DNA of 64,000 nt from Macrotis lagotis (GCF_037893015.1 NC_133665.1:22330869-22394868); one strand, 5' to 3'; shown: positions 22,722 to 34,784, counted from the stretch's first letter. Program-made: numbers and translations. Notes: a model not told the origin generated them from the sequence alone.

Positions 22722-22965
22722 TATTTTGTTGCTATTGTCTAGGCATTTTCAGTTATGTCTGACCCTTTGTAAGATGGTTTGGGGATTTTCTTGTCAATGA
22801 TACTGGAGTAATTTGCCATTTCCTTCTCCAATTCATTTTATATGTGAAAAAATTGAGGCAAACAGAGGTAAATGACTTTCCCAGGCTCACACAGCCAATA
22901 AGTGAATGAGGCTGGATTCAAACTCTGGTCTTCTCTATCTACTACACCACCTAGTCATCCCTGCA
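22722..22965 (-). mobile_element. MAR1 CORE-SINE, antisense
   Basis: Shows the marsupial MAR1 order on the minus strand: TCAGTTATGTCTGACCC, GGATTTTCTTGTCAATGATA, TTTGCCATTTCCTTCTCC, TTGAGGCAAACAGAGG, CACACAGCC, CTGGATTCAAACTC, ACACCACCTAG. Confidence 0.85.
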
Positions 22966-23069
22966 CATAGCAAGCATTAATAAATGCTTTTTGATTGACT
23001 TAAAAAAACCCAAAGCAACAAACTTCTCTAACAGAGACTTTCTCTACCAATAGAAATTGGCAATTTACC

Positions 23070-23215
23070 TTTTTTATTAATATTTTTCTCCAATTATAAG
23101 TAAAAAAAACTTTCAGCATTCATTTTTAAAAAATGTTGAGTTCCAAATTCTTTCCCTCCCTTCTCAATGAGAAGGCAAACAATTTGATGATGAACATGTA
23201 GCACCTGTTCTGAGG
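23070..23215 (-). mobile_element. L1 3' UTR fragment, antisense
   Basis: TTTTTCTCCAATTATAAG, CATTCATTTTTAAAAAATG, TTGAGTTCCAAATTC, CTTCTCAATGAGAAGGCAAA follow the same L1 3' UTR as 5996-6150. Confidence 0.75.
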
Positions 23216-25220
23216 AAGAGTTGGAGAGAATCTAATCACTGAGAGGTAGAGTGACTTGGAGCTGATAGGTGCCAAAGGTGGGACTTGAACCTTTTTCGGT
23301 TTGTGTCCTGCTCTCTAACTGTGACACACTCCCTCTCTTGGACTCACAAATAGTGGGTGCTTAATGAATGCTTGTTGGATTGGATTATAATTAGCCAGAG
23401 AGAAAATTATGAATTTCTTCCTGGTGCTGGTATGGTAAGAGAAAAATTGTTTGAAGTTTACTTTTGGCTAAGATGTGACATAAAGAATGGAGCATGAGAT
23501 GAGCAATTCAAGTGAAGTATCTGGAAGGTTAGAGCCAACTTGATATTCCCTGGATCATCCTGACATCCTCACAGCTCTGATCCATATGTCTCTAGGGTAA
23601 GATTTCCCCCCCCCCCCACTTCTTCCAATCTACAGTTTCGGGTTGGGGAGTAAGTCCCCACAGTTCATTGTCACCATATTTATGGATGGGATGAAGGTCT
23701 GAGCTGCCAGAAATGATTCACTCACACATCATTGAGAGTTGGCCACTGATCTAATGATAAAAAGTCATCATTTCTGGGAGTCTGTGACATTCCATCTCTT
23801 TTAATCTACTTCTAGCTAGAATATCAACCAAAAGATTTGGAGAATGACCATGGGAACTCCCAATAAAACTACAAAGCTTTCCTAATTAAGTGTCAGAGTT
23901 CTAGCATAAATCTAAATTAGACTGAAAATGGGAAATGGGAAGCAGGGATGAGAGGACAACTTAATGACTTTCCACTTTTAAAATTCTAATCATTTATAAT
24001 TCTGAGACTAATATAAAGGCTTATGTATAAGAAGTGCATTCATGGATGCTTTTATCTAAGCACAGGGTATGGAACATAGTAAATGCTTAATAAATGGTTA
24101 TTCATCAATTTATTTACATATTTTTCCTACAGATCTGCATTTCTAGGAATATTATTCCCTCCTCTATGCATCTGCACTCTCCTGAGCTCTGAGGTAAAAG
24201 AATCCTTTCAATTAAAAATATATGCTATACAGACATTTTGATTTTGTCATATACTTGGAGCAGGATTTTAACACCTTTTTTTTTTAAAGTAATCACTTAG
24301 TTCCTTCCTCTTCATGATAGAAGTAGGTTTCATTTCTGTCTTTCTAGTCCTACTGACCCCCTGCTCCCTATCACTCCACCACAGTTATACTTAAATGGCA
24401 GAGAGGAGACACAACAGGAGAAGGAGGGTGATGACAAAGCAAGGATTATGGTTGTATGATGGTACCTGAAAGTAATTACTAAGTATACATGGTATTACTC
24501 CAGAATTCCAGCTCATCCATTACAATACTGATCTTGTTCACAAATGTCTCCTTATATAATTCCCTATCCTTGGTACCTACTAGGTTTTTCCACATCCCTT
24601 AAGTAGGAGTCACTTAGGGTAATGAAAAAAAATTCTTCTTTGGAATTATATCTATATTTGTGGTCATACTGTCCCCCCATATTGCCTCATCACCTGCTTT
24701 TCTGTGCTTCCAAGAAAAGAATGGGGATGAGCCCTTTTCAGTGATCATCTGACAGCTCACCTATCTATGTCCTTAAAAGAAGGAAGCCACTTTTGAGTTT
24801 GGTTAACCTGATTTTCAACTTTCCCCTCTGCATTCCAAACTCCCACTCACATCAAAAGGGTTTTGAAGTTGGGGTGTGTTTTAAAAGCTTAAGGAGGTTA
24901 TGACAGCATCTGGATAGGGCCCAAGGCCTTGTCTGACAATTGGCTTCCTGCCCCAAAGCTAGTTATAGTCAGCAGAAAGTCCATGCAAAGGTAGAGAATC
25001 CGCTAGGACTGGCAGAATTATGCTGCAAAGGGTGGGAGGAGTTTTCCAACCATCTAAGATCAGCATCCCCAAGGTGGTCCAAGGTGCTGTGTTCAAGTTG
25101 TAGACTTTTAGCCTGACCTCTAAGATGTTTGCTTCAATCTTGAATCCTGATTTCTGGGGTGGTAAGCTCATATTTACAGATGACAACTAGGCTTTATTTA
25201 GTGCATTAGTATACAGGGCC
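23216..25220. other. Mostly unassigned sequence
   Basis: No gene seen. A C12 run lies at about 23607-23618 and a short L2/MIR-like tail (CATAGTAAATGCTTAATAAA) at about 24076-24100. The rest is repeat-poor. Confidence 0.5.
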
Positions 25221-25224
25221 TGAA

Positions 25225-25395
25225 CAGGGTTAGGATTCTGCCGTGGTGTGATCCTGGCAAAGTCACTAGACTTCTCTTAGACTCAGTCTTCATCTATGAA
25301 ATGGAGATAAGAAAAGTGTTTTACTTACTGGTTGTGATGATCAAATGAGATAATATGTAAAGTGCTTTGCAAGTTATAAAGTCTTCTAAAAAGTC
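25225..25395 (+). mobile_element. MIR SINE
   Basis: GATCCTGGCAAAGTCACTAG, CATCTATGAAATGGAGATAA, ATGAGATAATATGTAAAGTG: the CORE-SINE core and MIR 3' half. Confidence 0.8.
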
Positions 25396-25529
25396 AGCTT
25401 CTTCATTCTTCCCCTGTCCCTTCCAAAGGACCTGATAAAGCCTTATTCAAGGATGTAGAGAGGCAAGGAATCTCCGAGGTCATATCCAAACTGATCATTT
25501 TGTGGATGAGGGACTGAAGCCCAGAAAAG

Positions 25530-25905
25530 TCAGTCAGTATTAATGGAGCACCTACTACGTACCAGATACAAAGAAGGACAAAAGGCAATCTTTGCCCTTG
25601 AGGAGATTACAATCTAATAGGAGGGACAACAAGCAAACAAGTTATATCTGCGATAAATTAGAAGTAATCAACAGAGGGAAGTCACTAAAATTAAGGGGGA
25701 TCAGGAAAGGCTTCTAGTAGGCCAGGAGGCAGAGATGAAGAGGGATAACATTCCAGGTATATCCAGATTCAGGAGATCAGTATCACTGGATCAAAGATTA
25801 CCTGGAGGAGTATATGGTGTAAAAAAGATGGGAAAAGTAGGAGGAGGCCATGGTATAAAGGGCTTGGAATACAGGTCATACAGGTGGTAAGCTTTAGAGG
25901 TATGA
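25530..25905 (+). mobile_element. Ancient therian interspersed repeat
   Basis: Begins with the widespread GAGCACCTACTACGTACCAG-type motif, then CTTGAGGAGATTACAATCTA and later GGGCTTGGAATACAGG. Other copies of this family lie at 31125-31390, 42690-43040, 53885-54480 and 55020-55220. I do not assign a family name. Confidence 0.6.
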
Positions 25906-26399
25906 TTTTAACCTAGAACCTCTGAATTCAGAGATAGTACTCTCATTTTATTACATAATACTGTTGGTGTTGTTCAAATTTTACTTTCTTGCAAAAGATA
26001 GGAGGGATATAAGGAAAATGGTTCTAACAAAATATAAGGAAATGGTTCTAACATAAAAGACATATCCAAGTTATTAAATAGAGGAAAATAGATTTTAAAA
26101 ATGAAAAATAATTAAATCAAAGTGTCCCTTTCCTTCCAAAAAGTTCTTCAAGAAACCAATAATGATTACACTTAACTATTTTGGGGCCCAATTCTCCTCT
26201 GATGTGGTGTTTCTATTGGAAGAAGAAAACTCAATTCCTGGGCAATAATGTATGGAATAATATTCAGGATAGTCTGCAAGAAAGTATAAAGCTCTTGGGT
26301 CTCTTTTGCTGTTTGGGACACTTTTCCTAGAAAGGACCTTAGATTTCCCCCCTTTTTAACCTTACACTTCTCCTGTGGGAGAGGTTGTTACCAGATGGG

Positions 26400-26575
26400 T
26401 AGGTCCTAGAGTATCTTCATTAGGTAGCCCTGGACAAATCATCTAACCTTCCTCTACAATATGGGAGTAATAATAGCATCTATCTCAAGAGTCATCATAA
26501 AAATCAAATGAAATAATGCATGTAAGGTTTGCTTTGCAATGAATGCTATGTAAATTCTAAGTAACTATCATTATC
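26400..26575 (+). mobile_element. MIR SINE fragment
   Basis: CTGGACAAATCATCTAACC, AATATGGGAGTAATAATAGC, AATGAAATAATGCATGTAAG. The head is lost. Confidence 0.7.
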
Positions 26576-26809
26576 ATTGTTGTTCTTCCTTTCAGTAACA
26601 TTCATCATCAGTTCATCATTCTAGTTTTCCAATATCCCTCTTTACCAAACAAGTACAGATGTTTCCATTTCATTGTCTTTATTGAAAACCTAATTTCATA
26701 GTTAGCTTACTTCTATCTAGATAAATGGGCATTACTTCCAAGTCTTGAGGAATTTAATGTAAAAAATGTGCTTGTGAAGGGTGAGGGGACAATATTTGTT
26801 TCAGATCAC

Positions 26810-26960
26810 AGTACGCAGATTCACAGAGTTGGAAGAGAACTTAGAAATCATCCCCTTCCAATCCATGCCGAAAAGTCTCTTGGTGAGTTTTCCATGAATC
26901 AACAGGGATCTTCAAAAATCTCATGCTTCCTTAAACTGTGATTTAACTGATTTTTGCCTT
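26810..26960 (-). mobile_element. CR1/L3 3' fragment, antisense
   Basis: TTCACAGAGTTGGAAGAGAA, TTAGAAATCATCCCC: the antisense 3' end of L3. Confidence 0.5.
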
Positions 26961-27199
26961 AAAGACTATCTTTTATCCTTACTGTGTGCTTTGTCATGGG
27001 GAGTTCCCTTTTAAAAGTCCTGTATGTTTCATTGAAATAGAAAGGCTTAGTGTTGCCCTTTAAAGAAGGAAAAAAAAACACAAAAGAGGCTATTTGGCCT
27101 GGGAATCCCATTGATGAAATAGTTATGAGTCAGTTGAAAGTGGTGAATGAATACCTAGAATCAGACTACACCAGAGTGTAGTGTTTCATGAAAGTTTTT

Positions 27200-27400
27200 C
27201 TCTGAGTCATATGGTTTGTTTGTCTCTTGATTATTACTTCTAGAGTGGTGGCAGTGCTAATGACTGTAAATTGCTAATCGTTTGTAAGAAGCTAATTGCT
27301 GTAAAAGTGTGTCTGTTTTGCCCCTGACTGCTAAGGGGCCCCCAGTCATGGTTAACCATGAATCTAATTAGCATCTCCCTCACTGATTCCTAGTTAGGCA
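27200..27400. other. Repeat-free block with palindrome and homeodomain-like sites
   Basis: No repeat recognised. Contains a perfect 14-bp palindrome CATGGTTAACCATG at 27347-27360, and several TAAT cores (GCTAATGAC, GCTAATCG, GCTAATTG, TCTAATTAGC). It could be a regulatory element; conservation is untested. A poly(A) run of about 18 follows at 27400. Confidence 0.3.
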
Positions 27401-27649
27401 AAAAAAAAAAAAAAAAAGAGAGCAGAGTAAAGAGGATAGTTGTTCTCTTCTTCTAAGAAGTCTGGCCAAATAACCATTTCTCTACTGGGCCAGGGATCCA
27501 GGACACGTATGCCTGGAAAGTAGTAAAACCCAAGCAAAACAAAAGCTAGGAATTTAATCAGTGCTTTCCATGAGAAAAGAAAATAAAGTGGAGGTGATAG
27601 GGTTGGGTTGGCAGAGAATGAGTAGAACTTTAGTTGGGGAGAGGAGGAA

Positions 27650-28235
27650 ATAGTTTGGTTTACCAATGAGTGCAATTCTAAACTATGTATATCCTTTGGC
27701 CCAGAAATATATTTTACTAGGTCAATTCTCCCAAAAAGGTTAAAGAAAGAGGGAAAGGATCTCTATTTACAAATATATTTATAATCCTTTCCTTTTTGTT
27801 GTGGCTAAAGACCTGGAAATTTTTCACCAGATGTTCAAACAAATTATACTTTACAATCCATTGCAATGCTATTGTGACATAAGAAATTACAAAAGGATTG
27901 ATTTCAGAGAAACTTGGGAAGATTTCCTTGAACTGATACAGTGAACTGAGCAGAATCAGCTTTGTACAATAACAACATTGTAAACACAAACAACTTTAAA
28001 AGAAATCTGATCATTGCAATGATCAATGATCATTCTGGAAAACTGATAAATATCTACTTGCAGAGAGAACAGTAGGTGAGAGATTCATAAAATATACAGA
28101 TGCATATTTTTACACAGGCAATATGGGAATTTGTATTGGTTGATTATTCATACTTCTTAAAAGGATTTTGGTTTTCCTTAATTCTTGTCAAGTGGGGATA
28201 AGAAGGAGAAAAAGAAAATAATTTTAAAAATCCAA
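27650..28235 (+). mobile_element. L1 3' end, sense
   Basis: Segments such as GTATATCCTTTGGCCCAG, TTTGTTGTGGCTAAAGACC, GAACTGATACAGTGAACTGA and TTGTACAATAACAACATTG correspond to the ORF2 C-terminus and 3' UTR of another marsupial L1 subfamily. Highly diverged. Confidence 0.65.
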
Positions 28236-28251
28236 TGATTACAATTCTTTT

Positions 28252-28399
28252 TTTTTTAGCTTTTTTTTTTTACAAGGCAAAAGGTCACATAGCTAGGTAA
28301 TTATTATGTGTCTGAGACTGGATTTGAACTTATGTATCTGAGACTGCATTGAACTTAGTCCTTCTGACTCCAGGTTAGTGCACCACCTAGGTGCTCAAG
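28252..28399 (-). mobile_element. Rearranged tRNA-derived SINE, antisense
   Basis: Perfect 12-bp TSD TACAATTCTTTT (28240-28251, 28400-28411). The core has lost the segment normally reading ATGGGGTTAAGTGGCTTGCC, and the B-box region is duplicated in tandem (TCTGAGACTGGATTTGAACT, then TCTGAGACTGCATTGAACT). Confidence 0.9.
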
Positions 28400-28411
28400 T
28401 ACAATTCTTTT

Positions 28412-30640
28412 AGTCAAATCTGCCATAATGTAATAGGACAGTTTTGAGTTTTGCCAAAAATATGGAAGGCAACTCACCTTCTCTCCTCTGAATCTGGTAA
28501 AGCTCATTTTAGTCTTTATGAAGGAAGATTATCATAGGAAAAGAAATAATGGTAGATGAGAATGTAGCTCCCTCCCTTTTTAGCAAAGGTAGGACCTATG
28601 GGGGTAGAACATTCCATATCATATAGAACTTAGCTGATATGTTGATTAGTTTGACTGGGGTTTTTTCCTTCTTTCCGGTTTTTTTCCCCTCTCCAGTGAG
28701 ACAAAGGACCTATAGGATTTGAGGTTCTCCTGGCTTTACCATATTCCCTGCCTTTATTCACTATAGATTCCTGGCACTGTCATCTGACCTGGTGAAGTGA
28801 ACTGAGAAGGTCTGGGCTTTGACATCCACTCCGTGCTGCACCTTTGGACTTTTGGGCCTTGACATCTGCCCTGGAAATGAACTTTCATTTATCTCCTATC
28901 TCATTTGAGCTGTGGTTGGGCAATCAAGAAGCATAAGTGACTTCTGGCTATTCTGGGCTAGGAGAGATACTGAAGGGAAAAATGAGTGGGAAAGGATGCC
29001 TGACTCTCCTCTTCTTCTTCCCTCATGGTGTTTTGTCTTCTGTCTTTCTGACACTTGGCCCTCCTTGATGGTTTCTATGAATACACTCTTCTGACTCCTT
29101 TATATCTGAATTATTCAGCCAAATGTGTAAATTTGGAAACAAAACTCCTCTTTGCAGTCTTCAGCTTTCAGCCTCAGTTGTTTCTCCAAAGGATCCCTGA
29201 TTAGCCTCTGTGTAGTGTTTCCAAGTCCTGAATTAGGCCACTCTGGGCAACTTCAGACAAGCAATCCAAAAAGCAGTGATAGAAACAGACAGGGATAACT
29301 AGGCCTGGAGTCCCTGTGGTGATTGCTGAAACTTGTCCAACCTGCTATGTCAGAAAACAAAGCAGAAAAGAGATCCTTTGGGGAATGGAGCTCCGCTGGA
29401 GTCTAACTCTGTGAAGGAAACATTGAAAAAAGCTAAGTGGAGCAGTTGACACTTGCAGGAGGGGAAAAGGTACCTGGACAAACCAGAGAGACCCCACTGG
29501 GTCTCTGCCTCACTGGCTTAACCAAGGTGACAAGGTAGAGTTTTCATTATGACCATTAATGGGACCAAGTACTGATATTTGTTTTAATGATCAATTTTCA
29601 ACTAATTGATTCACTAATGAGATCTAATGGGAAGGGGAGAAAATCAGCAACAGAGGAATTGGTTATAATTTCCATCACTCCAGGAAGGGGCATGTGCTTA
29701 TTTTAGCTGATAATCTCTGACTGACATAATTATTTTAAGCAATGATTTGTTGCATTAAGACAAGTGGATAGAAATTAAATAATGCAAAGAAGAGGAGAGA
29801 TGATAGCCCTGAGGTTCCCAGAAAAAAGGATTTGATTGCTCCAGGGAGCTGATCTCATCCACTGTAATATATAACCTTTCCAATCTCTCTTCTGGGACCA
29901 TTTTCCCCTGCTAACTCTGAGCAGAAAACAGACCCCAGTCTTCTCTGTTCATCATCAATAGCCAGGATGAAATGAGTCATTCCTTTTCTCAGATTCTCCA
30001 GATTTTTTGCTGAATCTTGTCTGCGATATTGGGAAGGATATACTATCAGGTCTATCTTGTGAGTGGTGTCATACCACTTTCTAACTCCTTATTCAAATTC
30101 TTAGAAAAATGAAAAGTTCATCATTTGAGTTTATATTGAGTAAGACCTACCACTATACTCCACAGTTTACAAACTTGTATGCTCTTCTCTTCCTGGAAAA
30201 CATATTTTGCAAAGAACCTCTCAGCTTTAGACTAGATAGAGAAATAGCCATGTTCTATATATAGAGTTAATACAATGAATGGACCAGAATTTAGCAGGGA
30301 AGGAGGAGAACAAAGGATACAAAGTCTAGAACAACATAATTAATAGCATAGAGCTGGGGAAGTGCAGGAAAAGTTTGGAATCAAAAGAGAGATCTACTCT
30401 AGATTTTTCAGCCATTCTGAATAATATATAAGAACTATGTCCTAAATGCTAGTAAACTATGATATCTTTTGAGTCATTTATACCCCTACTAGACCTAGAA
30501 CTCAAAGAGACCAAGGAAAGAAGACTCATGTGAAAAAAATATTAATAGTAACTCATTTTGCAGTTAAAAAAAAACAGAAATTGAAGGAGGTGTTTATCTC
30601 TCATAATCTGTGACATGGAAAATCCCTAAAATTCCCTGTA
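28412..30640. other. Repeat-poor stretch, no gene seen
   Basis: Over 2 kb without a recognised transposon, rare in this window. 29560-29810 is rich in homeodomain-like TAAT/ATTA cores (CAACTAATTGATTCACTAAT, CATAATTATTTTAAGC, GAAATTAAATAATGC). No open frame with a coding signature was found. It could hold regulatory sequence. Confidence 0.4.
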
Positions 30641-30649
30641 CCTCAGTTT

Positions 30650-30800
30650 CTTTCTTTTTTTTTTTTTAATAAGGCAATAAAGTTAAGTGGCTTGCCCAAG
30701 GTCACACAGCTAGGTAATTATTAAGTGTCTGAGGCTGGATTTGAACTCAGGTACTCCTGACTCTAGGACTAGTGCTCTATCTACTTCAACACCTAGCTGC
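30650..30800 (-). mobile_element. tRNA-derived SINE, antisense
   Basis: T-rich tail, then CAAGGTCACACAGCTAGGTA, GGATTTGAACTCAGGTACTC, CACCTAGCTGCC. Directly adjoins a MAR1. Confidence 0.88.
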
Positions 30801-31018
30801 CCTGTCTCTTAATGATCCCATTTGGGGTTTTCTCAGCAAAAATTCTAGAAGGATTTGCTATTTCCTTCTCCAGCTCATTTTTTAGATGAGGAAACTGAGG
30901 TAAACAACGGTAAGTGATTCACCCAGGGTCACATAGCTAGAAGTATCTGAGGTCATATTTGAACTTAGGAAGATGAATCTTCTGACTTCAAGTCTGGCAC
31001 TAATCTATTCAATAGTTA
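30801..31018 (-). mobile_element. MAR1 CORE-SINE, antisense
   Basis: GATCCCATTTGGGGTTTTCT, TTTCCTTCTCCAGCTCATTT, GATGAGGAAACTGAGG, GGTCACATAGCTAG, GATGAATCTTCTGACTT. Probably continuous with the position where the adjacent SINE inserted. Confidence 0.85.
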
Positions 31019-31124
31019 TACACACCATTACCAGTGTGACATGTTTTTGGAGCACACAATAGATTTGGATGGAGGGGAAAAGGTAACTGAATGGAAGAAA
31101 AGTGTTATGTTGTAGGTTAGTAAA

Positions 31125-31390
31125 TAAAAACTTATTCAACACCTACTACGTGTTGTTCCAGGCACTGTGCTAGACACTGGGGATGCAGAAAGAGATAAAA
31201 GATGTCCCCTCCACTCAAGGAGCTCATAATCATTAGTATAGCTCATAGAGGTTTGTAAGAGAGAAGGCTAGAGAGAGTTTGAACTAGATTATGGCAGGTC
31301 TTGAATTCCATCATTTTCCATAGGCACTGGGGAGCCACTGAACACTTATGAACAAGGGAATAACAGGAGAAAAGTCTTGTTTTCTGACAA
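31125..31390 (+). mobile_element. Ancient therian interspersed repeat
   Basis: ACACCTACTACGTG, CCAGGCACTGTGCTAGACAC, CTCAAGGAGCTCATAAT, then ACTGGGGAGCCACTGAACAC. Same family as 25530-25905, with an internal gap. Confidence 0.6.
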
Positions 31391-32199
31391 CTAAAGAATT
31401 AAATATGGAAGATAGGTGGAAATTTTAATCTCATTTCAATATAATGGGGAAAAAATCTCTAAATAATTAACATTGTCTAAAAGGGTAATGATCTGTTTTG
31501 GGATATAATGAACTCCTTAAAAAAAGGATATCTTTTTGTTTTTTTTATCACCTTCATTTCTGAAGATATTGATCCCTCTCTCTCCCTTCCATTAAATCAT
31601 TCCTCATGGTAAAGAATAAAAGAAGAAAAAGGAAGGGGGAAAGGGAAAGCAAAACTGACATATTAACTTTATTTTAAAAAATATTCTGTGTTCTGTACCT
31701 GTAGTCCCCCTTCTTTTTTTTCTGGATCAAGCTTGGAATGAGCTCTTTTTCTCTGGAAGACTTTGAGATGATATTAACTATTTGTTGGGAATATTTCAAA
31801 GAGGATTCCTGTCCATAGAAAAGATGACTTTTTTGTTCCCTTCCAAATTGTAGTTACTGAGTCAACGAAAAAAAGGAAATGTTTAATCCATGGTAAGAAG
31901 AAGTTATTGATGCAGAACCCACTTTAGGTTTTAAGGGAGGAAATGTGAGTTTATGCTTTTGCTCATCCATACTGTTGCTGCTGCATTCAATGGCATTTGC
32001 AGTCAACCCTCATATTCAATCTGTGTCAAATCTGCTCTTTTTTTTACATTGGCAACATCTGTCCTGTATGTCCCTTTCTATTTGCCAAACACAGCTGCCA
32101 TCTTCACACTGCCTCTCACCTACAATAACCTTCTAAATCATCCCCACCCTCCTTGTCCAACAATCATTTGTTTCCCCAGACCAAATATAAAAACCTCTG
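31391..32199. other. Unassigned; possible old repeat at 31545-31715
   Basis: 31545-31715 (CACCTTCATTTCTGAAGATA ... CTGTACCTGTAGTCCCCC) has the feel of a repeat I have met elsewhere but cannot name. The rest is unassigned. No gene. Confidence 0.35.
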
Positions 32200-32570
32200 G
32201 CACTAAAAGCTTTCACAACTCCTTCCTCCCTTTCCAATCTTTTTTATACTTTATTCCCACTAAAAACTCCAGCTATACAGGTCTTTTTTATGTTCTTTCC
32301 ACATTTCCTATCTCCATACTTTTGTTCTGGCTGATCTCCATGCCCATAATGCTTTCCCTCCTTTTCTGTATCTCCTGAATTCCTTGGCTTCCTCCAACTC
32401 TTAGCTGAAATCTCACTGTTTATAAGAAATCTTTCTTGGTTTCCTAATTCTGTTATCCCTCCAAGTTATCTTGCATATATCTTGTAGGTACATGGCTGCT
32501 GACAAGTTGTCTCATCCATTAGAATATGCCTTCCTGTAGTAAATGATTAATGAATATTTGTTGACTTGTT
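32200..32570 (+). mobile_element. L2 LINE 3' end
   Basis: Pyrimidine-rich L2 3' region ending ATGATTAATGAATATTTGTT. The 141-codon frame overlapping 31953-32378 is a by-product of this repeat. Confidence 0.6.
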
Positions 32571-32815
32571 GGCTTCTCTCAAAACTCCCCAAATCCCACA
32601 GTCTGCAGGAGGCATTTCTAAGTGATTCTGTTTTCTTACCCTCCAGTCCCCTTCTCTGGGATTACCCAATTTATCATGTATATATCTTGAATGTGCAGTT
32701 ATTTGCTACATTGGAATGTGAGCTGCTAAAGAGCAGGTACTATGTCTTCACCTTTTCTGTATCCCCACAGTTTAGCACAGTGCTTAATAAAACTATTTGG
32801 CTGACTAATTTTTCA
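32571..32815 (+). mobile_element. L2 LINE 3' end, second copy
   Basis: GGAATGTGAGCTGCTAAAGA, GCAGGTACTATGTCTTCACC, TATCCCCACAGTTTAGCACA: the classic L2 terminus. Confidence 0.75.
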
Positions 32816-32842
32816 TATGGTAGCACTAGACCCAAGGAGAAT

Positions 32843-33105
32843 GGGACAGCTAGGCAGCACAGTGGATAGAGTGTTGGGCCTGGACTCAGAATGTACTCTT
32901 GAGTTCAAATCTGGTCTCAGATAGGTGTGTGATTCAGGGCAAGTTATTTAACCCTGTTTGCCTCAATTTCCTCATCTGTAAAATGAACTGGAGAAGGAAA
33001 CAGTAAACTTTTCCAATATCTTTGCCAAGAACCCCCACCCCCTCCCCCCACGGAGTTATGGAGAATTGGACATGACTGGAAACAACTGAACAATAATAAA
33101 AGTCA
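32843..33105 (+). mobile_element. MAR1 CORE-SINE, near full length
   Basis: Head GGACAGCTAGGCAGCACAGT, B box GAGTTCAAATCTGG, core TTCAGGGCAAGTTATTTAAC, CTGTAAAATGAACTGGAGAA, then GGACATGACTGGAAACAACT at the end. Confidence 0.88.
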
Positions 33106-33294
33106 AGGACAATGTGGCCATTAAGCTTCTTTTCTATTTCAAACAAAACTCAAGATATCTCATCAGGTTTGCCCTGGATATGATGCCCCATTGACAGTAT
33201 TGCTTTGAAGGCAGGGACCAAGTGTCCTGATCTGCCCTGAGTGTAATGTCTCAAATAAATCTGCCCCTCAAATCTGGTTTTGGATTTTTCTGAC

Positions 33295-33425
33295 AGTGGT
33301 TATGGCAGTGAATACTGGATATCCGGGTGACCTTGGGCAAGTCTCTCCCTGGCTGCAAAATGAAGAGTAAGAACCAGGTGATCTCTAAGGTTTCTTCTTG
33401 GTTTTAAGCCTAAATTCTTAAAGCT
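33295..33425 (+). mobile_element. CORE-SINE fragment
   Basis: GGTGACCTTGGGCAAGTCTC and GTGATCTCTAAGGTTTCTTC. The 3' tail is of CR1/L3 type. Confidence 0.65.
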
Positions 33426-33429
33426 GGGG

Positions 33430-34780
33430 CAGAGTGAGGGTGGTAAGAGGGGAAGAGGGAGCAAACATTAGCCTACTCTTTTCCCTGGACCAGAAGAACA
33501 GAGATTGCCTCTGCATAAATAAATACAGCACTGGGCTGCTTGGGTTTCACCCTTGTTTCTTTATCTGGGAAGTCTGTTGCTAATTTAACATCTGTAAATC
33601 CCCAAGTTCCTCACCATGGCCTAAGGTCTGCCTTGCAGCCCTGAGGATCAAATGTCTGCCTTGTATGTGAAAGGTCTGGCTTCCCTCCGGTAAGGACTGC
33701 CCTCAATCAGGGTCATTTAAATGGTGTCACCTTAGGGAGTGTGGGGCATAGTCCTGTTCGGACAGGAAGAAACACCAGCTGACTAGCTGAGTTTTCTGCC
33801 TCTCTAATTTCTGTAATTACAGCTGGGAAGAAAATGGCCCACATTTGGTTCTTATTTCTGGCACTTAGAGCATGAGGCAGTCTTTTATTAAAATTCCTGG
33901 AAGATTACTATACTTGTTCATTTTCCCCTGAAGTCATAAACAAGTAAATATTCACTATTATGGCTTCTTGGAATCCATTGAGAAATGGTGCCACAGCTAG
34001 CCTGGGAGCAGACTGAAGGGACTGTGGTTGGCTTTCCTTCCCTTCTCTCCAACATTTCAGAATATCCTTTCCCAGTAATCAGAGTCTTATGGAGAACAGA
34101 TGATAAATGACCTTTCTTTTCATACTTTTGAACCTATTCTCTGACCTGCTTTGGAAACTCAGGGAGGAGCAAAAAAAAAAAAAATCACATTTCATGTTGC
34201 AATTCCTGATTTCTCTTGCTCAGTTTTGTAGGCTCTCAGATACCTTGCATGGCTACAAAGTCTTGGGATCCTTTGTCAACACAATTAAATTTTAGTCAAC
34301 TTAATCACTCTGAGGGGTGACAGGAGAAGCTTCAGGAAGAGCCCCTCACAGAGCTGCGAATGTGTTTGAGAGATGTGTCTTTTCTTTCCTAATGGCCTTT
34401 GTTCAGGACAAAATGAGCTACAGGCTTGTGATTCAGTCAGTTGCCACTCTATGGGTCCAGCTGGCAGGATAGAGGAAAAGGTACCTGGGCCCAGTGCCAG
34501 GGCTTACTGACAGCCAAGGATTCGGAGCCTCCTTTATTTTGTGAAAATGACCGCAGAGATTGGTCAGAAGTGAAAGGACTGGCTCAGGTCAGGCCTCTAA
34601 TGTAATGGGTTCTACTGGACACCTTCAAGACTTTAATATGCCCCAAGAATTTAAATGATAATGAGATGATAATGACTATGAGAACAAATATTTATTAAAT
34701 AGGGGTGTAATTAGTTAAAACTGTGCATGGGGCAAATTCAGTTAGGGGGAGGTGACTGTATGGGGAGGGGAGATCCATAT
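33430..34780. other. Repeat-poor stretch, candidate regulatory sequence
   Basis: No repeat or coding frame recognised over about 1.3 kb. It includes a perfect 12-bp palindrome CTGTAATTACAG (33811-33822), which contains a paired-homeodomain-like TAATTA and overlaps an E box CAGCTG (33819-33824). Conservation was not tested. Confidence 0.35.
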
Positions 34781-34784
34781 CCTG

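Noticed and set aside
31953..32378. 141-codon open frame
   Set aside because: Largely overlaps pyrimidine-rich L2 LINE sequence. Hydrophobic composition follows from T/C richness.
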